A stretch of 45,884 bases of DNA, taken from positions 1 through 45,884 of the forward strand of contig NZ_PVWJ01000028.1 of NCBI RefSeq assembly GCF_003003775.1, in the 5' to 3' direction. Positions 24,591 to 32,072 of the stretch are shown here, piece after piece. Below the pieces are notes generated by a model that did not search any database, was not told the origin of the DNA, and worked only from the letters and a program-made list of their open reading frames with translations. Both the position numbers and the translations under genes were made by a program. The stretch comes from Merismopedia glauca CCAP 1448/3. Lineage in GTDB: Bacteria > Cyanobacteriota > Cyanobacteriia > Cyanobacteriales > CCAP-1448. Within the stretch, counting starts at the first letter, position 1; every line of letters starts with the position of its first letter.

Positions 24591-25925
24591 CTACTCTACA
24601 ACCTGGCTCTTAATCTCTTTAAGTTTGCGATAAAGTGTCCGTGGGGTTAGACCAAGCTTATCCGCCAAATCTCTTTTGGAATCGTTACTTTCACTCACGG
24701 CCCACTGTAAGTACATAGACTCCAGCTCTTCCAGAGGGAGGATGTCCCCTCTGAAGTACTTATTCGATGATGGATGATGGCTTTCATCCGGAAACACTTC
24801 ATCAGGGGTTAAATGATGCTTAGAAATCACTTGGGAGTCGCAAAGCAGAATGGCTCTATCGATCATATTGCGAAGCTCTCTGATATTGCCTGGGAAAGAA
24901 TAGCTCTGCAGAAACTGCTTAGCACTGTCCTCGAAAGTCATCTCTTTGGTTGGAGAGAGTTTTTTCTGAAAGTACTCCGCTAATATCAGAATATCCTCTG
25001 GTCGGTCCCTAAGAGAAGGGATTTGAATTGGGAAAGCGTTGATTCGATAATACAAATCCTGCCTAAAGGTGCCCTCTTGTACCATCTTTTTGAGGTCTCG
25101 GTGAGTAGCAGAAATTAATCGAAAATTAGTACGCTTAACCTCTAGGCCGCCAACTTTTCGATATGTGCTGGACTCAAGCAAACGTAAAAGTTTCACCTGC
25201 TGACTCAGTGGAATATCACCCACTTCATCAAGGAACAATGTACCGCCATTGGCCATTTCGACCAATCCTTTTTTATCATGATAAGCGCCAGTAAATGACC
25301 CTTTCTCATGTCCAAACATTTCACTTTCAAAAAGCGTCTCGGTCAGGCCTGAACAGTCAACGATAATAAAACTATCTGCACTCCGCGTGCTCTTCTTGTG
25401 CAGCAAATGAGCCATAACCTCTTTACCAGTACCCGATTCACCTAATAAAACTACTGGCGTATCACTACTTGAGGCTCGCTCAACCAATCCCAAAACACGC
25501 GTAAACCATGGACTTTTACCAGCAACACAGTCAGGACTATGTTGTTTGAGATGATGATTTTGATTTCTCAATGTCTCGATATAAAAAGCCGGCTGGCCTT
25601 GCTCATCCAGGATCGGAGTTAGCTCAACATCCACATGTTCTCGGCCTCTAGGAGTGTGATGGATGTGAAATACACGGTGCGTTGATTTCGTCTCTTTTGC
25701 GACTTTTAGTGGACATGATTCACCTTGTTGATCGCATGGTTTGAGGTAATGGTGCGAAACCTCGTAACAGTGTTTTCCTTTAAGCGGCTTCCCCTCACCA
25801 AAAATCTTTTGATAGGCGTGGTTTGAAGCAATAATCTTGTAGTCTGTGCCAAGCACAAGCCTTGGCTCAGGTAGTGAATTTAAGAAATCAAGTAGGTCTT
25901 TGCTTACTGTTATTTCAGTAGTCAT
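24591..25925 (-). CDS. PAS-domain sigma-54-dependent transcriptional activator
   Basis: A 444-aa NtrC-family activator: N-terminal PAS domain (about 10-125), AAA+ domain (about 140-370) with Walker A GESGTGKE (162-169), sigma-54 contact loop GSFTGA (209-214; usual GAFTGA with Ser), Walker B TLFLDEV, and a C-terminal Fis-type HTH (KRDLADKLGLTPRTLYRKLK). The PAS domain holds three Cys (53, 64, 71) in HCY...PCDQQGESCPL, suggesting thiol, metal or redox sensing. Start ATG 25925 is preferred to 25952. Divergent from mtoX, it is the natural activator of the four sigma-54 promoters in this window. Confidence 0.9.
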   Translation of the reverse strand: MTTEITVSKDLLDFLNSLPEPRLVLGTDYKIIASNHAYQKIFGEGKPLKGKHCYEVSHHYLKPCDQQGESCPLKVAKETKSTHRVFHIHHTPRGREHVDVELTPILDEQGQPAFYIETLRNQNHHLKQHSPDCVAGKSPWFTRVLGLVERASSSDTPVVLLGESGTGKEVMAHLLHKKSTRSADSFIIVDCSGLTETLFESEMFGHEKGSFTGAYHDKKGLVEMANGGTLFLDEVGDIPLSQQVKLLRLLESSTYRKVGGLEVKRTNFRLISATHRDLKKMVQEGTFRQDLYYRINAFPIQIPSLRDRPEDILILAEYFQKKLSPTKEMTFEDSAKQFLQSYSFPGNIRELRNMIDRAILLCDSQVISKHHLTPDEVFPDESHHPSSNKYFRGDILPLEELESMYLQWAVSESNDSKRDLADKLGLTPRTLYRKLKEIKSQVVE

Positions 25926-25980
25926 GACTGCCCCCAGTCCTTCCCAGAACATTATTAGAGTGATTTTTTATTGTGTAGTC

Positions 25981-25996
25981 TGTAACAATTGTTACA
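25981..25996. promoter_or_regulatory. 16-bp perfect palindrome at the activator's transcription start
   Basis: TGTAACAATTGTTACA lies just downstream of the predicted start of the activator gene. The same half-sites (TTGTTAC, GTAACAA) recur inverted with an 11-bp spacer around 26219-26243. It could mediate autorepression. Confidence 0.5.
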
Positions 25997-26005
25997 TCTA
26001 AATAC

Positions 26006-26035
26006 AATATATACATTTATAAATTGTACTGTCAA
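26006..26035 (-). promoter_or_regulatory. Sigma-70 promoter of the PAS activator gene
   Basis: Perfect minus-strand -35 TTGACA (26030-26035), 18-bp spacer, -10 TATATT (26006-26011). It gives basal expression of the activator. Confidence 0.65.
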
Positions 26036-26151
26036 GAAAATGACATACTGGTGTTCATTTTTGGCGTACTTGTATTTTTGATACTCCAAATATGGCGTTA
26101 GTTCATTGATAAATAAGATGTTTTTTCAACAATGCTGATCACAACAACTAG

Positions 26152-26206
26152 TGCCATTTATGACATAAAGTTTATAAAGCTGTTGATTTATGTGCCATTA
26201 CTGTCC
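26152..26206 (+). promoter_or_regulatory. Activator dyads upstream of mtoX
   Basis: TGCC-ATTTAT-GACA (26152-26165) is centred 126.5 bp, and the degenerate TGCC-ATTACT-GTCC (26193-26206) 85.5 bp, upstream of the -24 GG. These are the same two distances as at the osmC operon. The 471-bp gap (25926-26396) otherwise holds only promoter elements. Confidence 0.65.
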
Positions 26207-26283
26207 GTTATTTTGACGGTTGTTACCGCGCACGTTAGTAACAATTTGAAATATCTACTTACAAATCAGACGATTAGCTGAAC

Positions 26284-26298
26284 TGGCACAAGAGTTGC
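26284..26298 (+). promoter_or_regulatory. Sigma-54 promoter of the mtoX operon
   Basis: TGGCACAAGAGTTGC is an essentially perfect -24/-12 element (TGGCAC-N5-TTGC). Transcription should begin near 26310, leaving a leader of about 87 nt. Confidence 0.9.
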
Positions 26299-26396
26299 CT
26301 TAAGAGGTCACGCAAGTAACTTATTTGTTATGCGTTATTCAACTCAATTTTTTAAGAAGTAAATTCTAAAAAGTTTGTATTAGATAGGAGAAAAAA

Positions 26397-27752
26397 ATGT
26401 ATCTTAAGAAAAAGTTTTTAAAACTGAAGACGGTTACACAAGCCGTAAGTATGGCTGTTGTGATGGGTGTTGCTGTTCAAATGCCGAGTGCGATTGCTGA
26501 TGAAACCAGCTGCTCTCCGTTCACCCCACTCGTCAAAGGTCAAGAAGACTTTGTTTACGTCTGGACTCTTGGTGTGAAAGGTCTGGGCGACGAATCCGAC
26601 AAGTTGGTTACTGTGGATGCCAATCCAGCATCTAAATCATACGGTAAAGTAATTAGCAAACTGTCCGTAGGTGGCCGTGGTGAAGCTCACCACATGGGCT
26701 TTACAGATGACCGCAAATACATGTGGGCAGGCGCCCTGGATAGCAACAAAATCTTCATTTTCGATGTTGCTACAGATCCTTCCAAACCAAAACTGGTTAA
26801 AACACTCAACAATTTCGTTGCTAAATCTGGCTTAGTTGGCCCACATACATTCTATGCAATTCCTGGCCGTATGATTGTTGCTGCATTGTCAAATGCTAAA
26901 GATCACGGTGGTCAAACTGGCATGGCGATCTACACAAATGCTGGTGAGTATGTATCAACAACCATGATGCCAACCACAAACGGTGGCGATGGCTTCGGCT
27001 ATGATGCTGCGATCAACCCAAACAAAAATGCAATGTTGACCACTGCATTTACTGGTTGGAACAACTACATGATGGACTTGGGTAAGTTGATCAAGGATAA
27101 AGATGCAATGAAACAGTTTGGTAATACCACTGTGATGTGGGATTACAAAACTATGAAACCAATGAAGATTTTCAATACACCAGGCGCGGCATTGGAAGCA
27201 CGCTGGTCATATGCTCCAGGTGACAACTGGGCTGTGACAACAACAGCACTGACTTCAGAAATCTATGTTTACAAACAAGATGACCACGGTGAATGGCAAC
27301 AACATAAAGTTGGTACTATTGGTGACCCAGCTAAAATCCCTCTGCCAGTCGACATTAGCTTGGTTTCAAGTGGTAAAGGCTTGTGGATCAATACGTTCAT
27401 GGACGGTATGACACGCTACTGGGATATGACTGACCCGATGCATCCAAAAGAAACTTACACCAAGAAAATTGGTGAGCAAGTAAACATGGTTTCACCTAGT
27501 TTTGATGGTCAACGTGTTTACTTCACGACATCACTTCTTTCCAACTGGGACATGAAGGGTAAGTCTGACGACCAATTCCTGAAGGCCTATAACTGGGACG
27601 GTAAAGACCTGAAGTTGGCTTTCGAAATTGACTTCTACAAAGAAAAACTGGGCCGTGCTCACCATATGAAGTTCCAAGCTCGTGATTTGAAGACATTGCA
27701 GCCTTTGCAAGCATCTACAGCAAACAAGCTGAACTTCGCATCGAACCCTTAA
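26397..27752 (+). CDS. mtoX: Methanethiol oxidase (SBP56 family, copper-dependent)
   Basis: A 451-aa periplasmic enzyme that converts methanethiol, O2 and water to formaldehyde, H2S and H2O2. It belongs to the selenium-binding-protein-56 family. The Sec signal peptide ends near AIA-DE. Beta-propeller motifs and likely metal-binding His clusters are visible: GEAHHMGF (His98, His99), GPHTFY (His150) and GRAHHMKF near the end. GATAGGAGAA precedes the start. It is followed by sco, mauG-like and PCuAC genes, the neighbourhood described for Hyphomicrobium mtoX, and preceded by a strong sigma-54 promoter, so it is probably induced by its substrate. Assignment rests on family resemblance plus operon context. 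Confidence 0.92.
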   Translation: MYLKKKFLKLKTVTQAVSMAVVMGVAVQMPSAIADETSCSPFTPLVKGQEDFVYVWTLGVKGLGDESDKLVTVDANPASKSYGKVISKLSVGGRGEAHHMGFTDDRKYMWAGALDSNKIFIFDVATDPSKPKLVKTLNNFVAKSGLVGPHTFYAIPGRMIVAALSNAKDHGGQTGMAIYTNAGEYVSTTMMPTTNGGDGFGYDAAINPNKNAMLTTAFTGWNNYMMDLGKLIKDKDAMKQFGNTTVMWDYKTMKPMKIFNTPGAALEARWSYAPGDNWAVTTTALTSEIYVYKQDDHGEWQQHKVGTIGDPAKIPLPVDISLVSSGKGLWINTFMDGMTRYWDMTDPMHPKETYTKKIGEQVNMVSPSFDGQRVYFTTSLLSNWDMKGKSDDQFLKAYNWDGKDLKLAFEIDFYKEKLGRAHHMKFQARDLKTLQPLQASTANKLNFASNP

Positions 27753-27801
27753 TAACAACTAGAGTCTCCACCCCTTCAACCTTGCTTTAGATGGTTTAAA
27801 T

Positions 27802-28596
27802 ATGATCTACAACTTGCAGTTTAAATTTCTAATAGCAGGGTTGATTTTTATAGCATCTGTCGTGATTGGATATTTCCTCCGCTCGGATATTCAAAATTAT
27901 GCATTGGCAGATGCTCTTTCTAACACCACTATTGGCCAGAAGATCTCTGGGCCAATCGAAAATAAATTCAACAAAGAGCTCCAGACAAGAATTGCAAAAC
28001 AAGGTTTGGCGGCCGCAGGGACATACGAGTTAAGCAAAATATTCAAAGCACCTGATGCAGAAGTACTGAATGGCAAAGGTGAAACAGTCAAACTCAAAAA
28101 ATTCACCGAGGGTAAATATACCCTTCTTACTTTCTTCTATGAGTTCTGCTCTGATGCTAAAGGCTGCCCTTTTGCAATGAGCACAATGCAAATTGTGAAA
28201 CAGTACCTGGAGAAGACACCCTCGCTTTCCAAACAAGTTCGGATGGTACACATTAGCTTTGATCCAGAACGTGACACTTCGGTCATGATGGCGGGGTTGG
28301 AAAAGAAGACTAACCGTGAAAACAAACCATACAGTGTCGAATGGAAGTTTCTTACCACTAAGAATTACGACGTATTGATTCCATTAATTGATGGTTATGG
28401 TCAAAACGTAGACATAGCAATTGATCCGAAAACCGGAAAACGGACTCTAGACTTCCCGCATGTGCTGAAAATCTTCCTGATTGACCCTAATGGATATGTG
28501 CGCGAAATTTATTCAACAACATTTCTAAACCCAGAAATGTTGTTGAATGATATTGAAACATTAATGATAGAAACAGAAAAAGGAGTTAATAAATGA
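27802..28596 (+). CDS. SCO1/SenC-family copper chaperone
   Basis: A 264-aa membrane-anchored thioredoxin-fold protein (TM about 8-26) facing the periplasm, likely delivering copper to MtoX. The distal His is present (FPHVLKIFLIDPNG, His220). The copper-binding cysteines read CSDAKGCP (Cys116, Cys122), which is CX5C rather than the usual CX3C of Sco proteins; this two-residue insertion is odd and may mark an MtoX-specific branch. It starts 49 bp after mtoX with only a weak ribosome site and overlaps the next gene by 4 bp (ATGA). Confidence 0.87.
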   Translation: MIYNLQFKFLIAGLIFIASVVIGYFLRSDIQNYALADALSNTTIGQKISGPIENKFNKELQTRIAKQGLAAAGTYELSKIFKAPDAEVLNGKGETVKLKKFTEGKYTLLTFFYEFCSDAKGCPFAMSTMQIVKQYLEKTPSLSKQVRMVHISFDPERDTSVMMAGLEKKTNRENKPYSVEWKFLTTKNYDVLIPLIDGYGQNVDIAIDPKTGKRTLDFPHVLKIFLIDPNGYVREIYSTTFLNPEMLLNDIETLMIETEKGVNK

Positions 28597-29780
28597 GTGG
28601 GGTTAGAGCTGCAATTGGAACTGTTGTTTTACTGGCCGCTGCCGTCGCAGCAGTGTTAGGTATCACAACAGACATTCATCCACCTGACGATTTAGGCCTG
28701 CCGAAAATTATCGAGCCGGAAGACAATCCAACAACGGATGATAAGGTCGTTTTGGGGCGGAAGTTATTTATGGATCGTCGTCTTTCACATAACAACACCA
28801 TCTCATGTGCCATGTGCCATGTGCCAGAACAAGCCTTTGCTTCAAATGAGTTAGCAATGGCAGTTGGGATTGAGGGTAGAACAAATAAACGAAACACCCC
28901 TACCATTCTCAATGCAGTCTATTACACCAGATTCTTCCATGATGGACGTGAACATAGTTTGGAAAATCAGGTTATTGGCCCACTTGTAGCGTTCAACGAA
29001 ATGGGCAATCCGTCAGTTGGTTATGTCGTGGAAAAAATCAAATCCACGACTGACTATGATGGGATGTTTGAGAGAGCCTTCGGTAAACCAGTCAATCTCG
29101 ACAATATCAATAAAGCAATTGCAGCCTACGAACGCACGCTAGTTTCTGCAAACTCAAAATTCGACCGTTATCAGTATAGAAACGAAGAAACAGCTATGAA
29201 CGCCTCTGAGATTAATGGCTTCAAGCTCTTTATGGGTAAGGCTCGCTGCGTGACTTGCCACGCAGTACAAGAAAAATCAGCCATTTTCACGGATCAGGGC
29301 TTCCACAATACAGGTATTGGTTACACCAGAAATAACACTGTGTACCACCGAGAAGCAACTATGCCTATTACATTGGCACCGGGCATTACAGTTCAGACGC
29401 CTTCAGATCATTTTGACCATGCAAGTGAACGTCCACCAAATGATGTGGGCAGATTTGAGGTTACAGAGAACCCGAAGGATCGCTGGGCATATAAAACACC
29501 ATCATTACGTAACGTGGCTTTGACCGCGCCCTACATGCACGATGGTTCATTGCTGACCCTGGAGTCTGTCGTAGACTTTTACGACAAGGGTGGAGAAGAC
29601 AACCCACTCAAAGATCCGCTACTCACACCTCTTAATCTCACTACACAGGAGAAGGCTGAACTAGTGGCATTCATGAAGGCGCTTACAGGGGCCAATGTAG
29701 CTAAACTGGAAAAAGAAGCTCGTGCTGCGTATTACGTAACGCCAGTTGAAATGCCGGCTGCCTCAGTTAAGGATAACTAA
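28593..29780 (+). CDS. Dihaem cytochrome c peroxidase/MauG-family protein
   Basis: A 395-aa periplasmic protein with an uncleaved or late-cleaved N-terminal hydrophobic segment (5-23) and two haem c sites: CAMCH (Cys72-His76) and CVTCH (Cys219-His223). Near the end PYMHDGS keeps Met315, where classical dihaem peroxidases have their axial Met. Paracoccus MauG uses Tyr at its distal ligand, so this protein looks more peroxidase-like. It may destroy the H2O2 made by MtoX or oxidatively mature it; either is inference. A mauG-type gene is a known neighbour of mtoX. It is 1 bp from the PCuAC gene. Confidence 0.9.
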   Translation: MSGVRAAIGTVVLLAAAVAAVLGITTDIHPPDDLGLPKIIEPEDNPTTDDKVVLGRKLFMDRRLSHNNTISCAMCHVPEQAFASNELAMAVGIEGRTNKRNTPTILNAVYYTRFFHDGREHSLENQVIGPLVAFNEMGNPSVGYVVEKIKSTTDYDGMFERAFGKPVNLDNINKAIAAYERTLVSANSKFDRYQYRNEETAMNASEINGFKLFMGKARCVTCHAVQEKSAIFTDQGFHNTGIGYTRNNTVYHREATMPITLAPGITVQTPSDHFDHASERPPNDVGRFEVTENPKDRWAYKTPSLRNVALTAPYMHDGSLLTLESVVDFYDKGGEDNPLKDPLLTPLNLTTQEKAELVAFMKALTGANVAKLEKEARAAYYVTPVEMPAASVKDN

Positions 29781-29781
29781 T

Positions 29782-30234
29782 ATGAAATCAACATACTTAT
29801 TAATTGGTCTTTTAACACTCTCGATGAGTGCAATTGCTGAGGTAAAGATTGAATCTCCATGGATCAGGTCAACTCAACCAGGACAGCAGGTTGCGGGTGG
29901 CTACATGACTATAACCTCCGATACAGAGAAACAACTAGTCGGTGGCGTTTCGGCACTTTCCGAGGCGGTCGAGGTTCATGAGATGCGCATGCAAGGTGAC
30001 ATCATGAAAATGCGTAGATTAGATAAAATCACCATCAAACCAGGTGAGCCACTGGTTTTAAAACCCGGTGGCTATCACTTGATGCTGACTAATATTAGAA
30101 AGCAAATGAAGGATGGTGACCATGTCCCAATTACTCTCAAATTTGCAAATACTGACGGTACAGAGTCCCAGATTTATGTTGTGGTCCCTGTAAAAGATCC
30201 CGGAAGTGATAGTCACCAAAACCACAATCACTAA
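29782..30234 (+). CDS. PCu(A)C periplasmic copper chaperone
   Basis: A 150-aa exported protein (signal peptide to about IAE-VK). The copper site exactly fits the family pattern H-X10-M-X21-H-X-M: His66, Met77, His99, Met101. The C-terminus is His-rich (SHQNHNH), giving extra metal binding. The ATG at 29782 is preceded by AAGGATAA; a longer frame from 29746 overlaps the mauG-like gene and is less likely. PCuAC works with Sco in loading Cu centres, and here the pair most likely serves MtoX. Confidence 0.9.
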   Translation: MKSTYLLIGLLTLSMSAIAEVKIESPWIRSTQPGQQVAGGYMTITSDTEKQLVGGVSALSEAVEVHEMRMQGDIMKMRRLDKITIKPGEPLVLKPGGYHLMLTNIRKQMKDGDHVPITLKFANTDGTESQIYVVVPVKDPGSDSHQNHNH

Positions 30235-30243
30235 AGCCTAAAA

Positions 30244-30276
30244 ATAACAAAGCCCTTTTAATAAGGGCTTTGTTAT
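30244..30276 (+). terminator. Terminator of the mtoX operon
   Basis: ATAACAAAGCCCTT/AAGGGCTTTGTTAT is a 14-bp perfect stem with a 5-nt loop, beginning 9 bp past the PCuAC stop. Confidence 0.8.
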
Positions 30277-30450
30277 ATCTGAAGATCCTATCTCCCTCAA
30301 TATCCACAAGCAGTACGTCGCATTCAAGCGCTTTTTGAAAGCAAAAAAGTTTCTGGACTGATAAAACTGTTTTGTAACACACCCATGATTCAAAATGGCT
30401 TTGAACCTTCCGCTACAGCTTGACATAGACTTGTTGTTTAGGAGAGTAGA

Positions 30451-30475
30451 AAAGAAATCGGCCCTTTGGGCCGAT
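30451..30475 (-). terminator. Terminator of sqr
   Basis: Minus-strand stem ATCGGCCC/GGGCCGAT with an AAA loop, then TTCTTTTC. It lies 30 bp past the sqr stop. Confidence 0.8.
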
Positions 30476-30505
30476 CTTAATTGCTTGTTGTAGCTAAGGA
30501 TCAAA

Positions 30506-31753
30506 TCAAACTTCAGAACACTTTGTAATCCACTCCTTACCCTTGAGCATCCCTGCCCAATAAAATCTTGGCAGGAATGAAGCTTTCAAAGCCCAAGCGG
30601 ATTTTCTCGGTTTCGTTGGGTCCAATGGGAATGTGGGTAACAGCTTTCCACCATAGCCAAATTCAGCCAGAATAATTTTCCCTTTCTGAACAGTGAGTGG
30701 GCAAGATCCGTAGCCATCGTATTTGGAAAGTAGTTGTTTGTGATTACGCAGAGCTAATAGATTTTTTGCCACAACTACGACTTGCTTACGGACTGCAGCA
30801 GCGGTCTTGGCATTTGGCGTGGAGGCGATATCTCCTAAAGAGAATACGTTAGGGAATGCGGGGGACTGCAACGTTGCATTATCAACCAGACACCAACCTG
30901 CGGCGTCGGCTAGTGGACTCTCTTTAACAAAGTCATGAGGTACCTGTGGTGGTACAACATGAATCATGCTGAACTTACGCTCTACGCGCATCACGCTTCC
31001 ATCTTCAGCCTTAACATCAAACCAGGCTGTTTTACTCGGGCCGTGCACTTTGACTAGCGTTGAACTGAAATTGAGTTTTGCGTTGTATTTTTTAACATAC
31101 TCCATGAGTGGGCCAACAAATTCTTTAACACCAAACAACACAGCACCTGCATTATGAAATTCAACATTGATGGATTTCAAGACTTTGTTTCTCAGCCAAT
31201 AGTCACATGACAGATACATGGCTTTCTGAGGCGCTCCTGCGCATTTGATTGGCATTGGTGGCTGTGTAAAGAGCGCCGTCCCACTCCGAACCTTTTCTAT
31301 CAGCTCTCTCGTATATGGGGCAAGTTCAAACTTGTAGTTTGAGGTAACTCCGTTTTGCCCCAACGTATCCTGCAAACCTTCAATTTTTTCCCATGCCAAC
31401 CGCAAACCGGGGCAGACAATTAACTGACCATAAAATACTGTTGAGTCATCTGACAGCTGCACGGCATTTCTATCTGGATGTAATTTGCTCACTGCAGCTT
31501 TAATCCAGGTCGCATTAGATGGGATCACATCGGCCATAGGGCGTCTTGTTTTCTCAATCGGATAATCACCACTACCTACCAGAGTCCACGCTGGTTGATA
31601 AAAGTGAAAGTTACTGGGTTCGATAATCGCAATTCTTAAATCAGAATCACGTTTCAAAAGACTTGCTGTAACACTGATGCCTGCAGAACCACCCCCTACA
31701 ACCACCACATCAAATTTTTGATTTCCTAATACTTTCTGGCTGAATTTCGCCAT
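30506..31753 (-). CDS. sqr: Sulfide:quinone oxidoreductase, type II
   Basis: A 415-aa flavoprotein that oxidises H2S to sulfane sulfur (persulfide on an acceptor such as glutathione) and reduces quinone. FAD motif VVVGGGSAG; the two catalytic cysteines seen in the SQRDL-like type II group are in KCAGAPQK (Cys171) and GSCPLT (Cys351); second FAD motif VFSLGDIAS. The ATG at 31753 has GGAGAAAGAGG upstream. A longer frame from a GTG at 31834 is rejected because the sigma-54 promoter lies inside it. It removes the H2S made by MtoX, and its promoter shares the mtoX architecture. Confidence 0.9.
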   Translation of the reverse strand: MAKFSQKVLGNQKFDVVVVGGGSAGISVTASLLKRDSDLRIAIIEPSNFHFYQPAWTLVGSGDYPIEKTRRPMADVIPSNATWIKAAVSKLHPDRNAVQLSDDSTVFYGQLIVCPGLRLAWEKIEGLQDTLGQNGVTSNYKFELAPYTRELIEKVRSGTALFTQPPMPIKCAGAPQKAMYLSCDYWLRNKVLKSINVEFHNAGAVLFGVKEFVGPLMEYVKKYNAKLNFSSTLVKVHGPSKTAWFDVKAEDGSVMRVERKFSMIHVVPPQVPHDFVKESPLADAAGWCLVDNATLQSPAFPNVFSLGDIASTPNAKTAAAVRKQVVVVAKNLLALRNHKQLLSKYDGYGSCPLTVQKGKIILAEFGYGGKLLPTFPLDPTKPRKSAWALKASFLPRFYWAGMLKGKEWITKCSEV

Positions 31754-31804
31754 GCCTCTTTCTCCATTTTTAATTTGATATTTACTACTTGGTCGTTCCC
31801 TGAA

Positions 31805-31820
31805 AGCAAGACCTTTGCCA
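31805..31820 (-). promoter_or_regulatory. Sigma-54 promoter of sqr
   Basis: Minus-strand TGGCAAAGGTCTTGC has GG (31819-31818) and GC (31807-31806) 10 nt apart. The start should be near 31794, about 40 nt before the ATG. Confidence 0.75.
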
Positions 31821-31896
31821 TAGCTATCAAACACCTGATTAATATCAATTTATTGAAGATATTAGGTTAGCCAACGCAGTATTGCAGTGTATTGAT

Positions 31897-31951
31897 TGCA
31901 ATAAATGTCACTAAATTATTGAATTTTCAGACAATTGTGCCAGATATGACA
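31897..31951 (-). promoter_or_regulatory. Activator dyads upstream of sqr
   Basis: TGCC-AGATAT-GACA (31938-31951) is centred 125.5 bp, and the degenerate TGCA-ATAAAT-GTCA (31897-31910) 84.5 bp, upstream of the -24 GG. The 41-bp interval seen at mtoX and fadL is repeated. The rest of the 319-bp gap holds a possible sulP -10 (TATAAT, 32023-32028) with no good -35. Confidence 0.6.
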
Positions 31952-32072
31952 CCACCTCTTTGAAACGAAAAATAAATATTCGAATTGACCAGTAAATACC
32001 TTTTGGAGCAAAAGCAAATACATATAATGAATTTCAGAGGTATGGAAATTCTGCATTTTTTTGGTAAACCGT

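Noticed and set aside
31754-31834. Longer start for sqr (GTG at 31834)
   Set aside because: The sigma-54 promoter lies inside it, and a strong ribosome site precedes the ATG at 31753.
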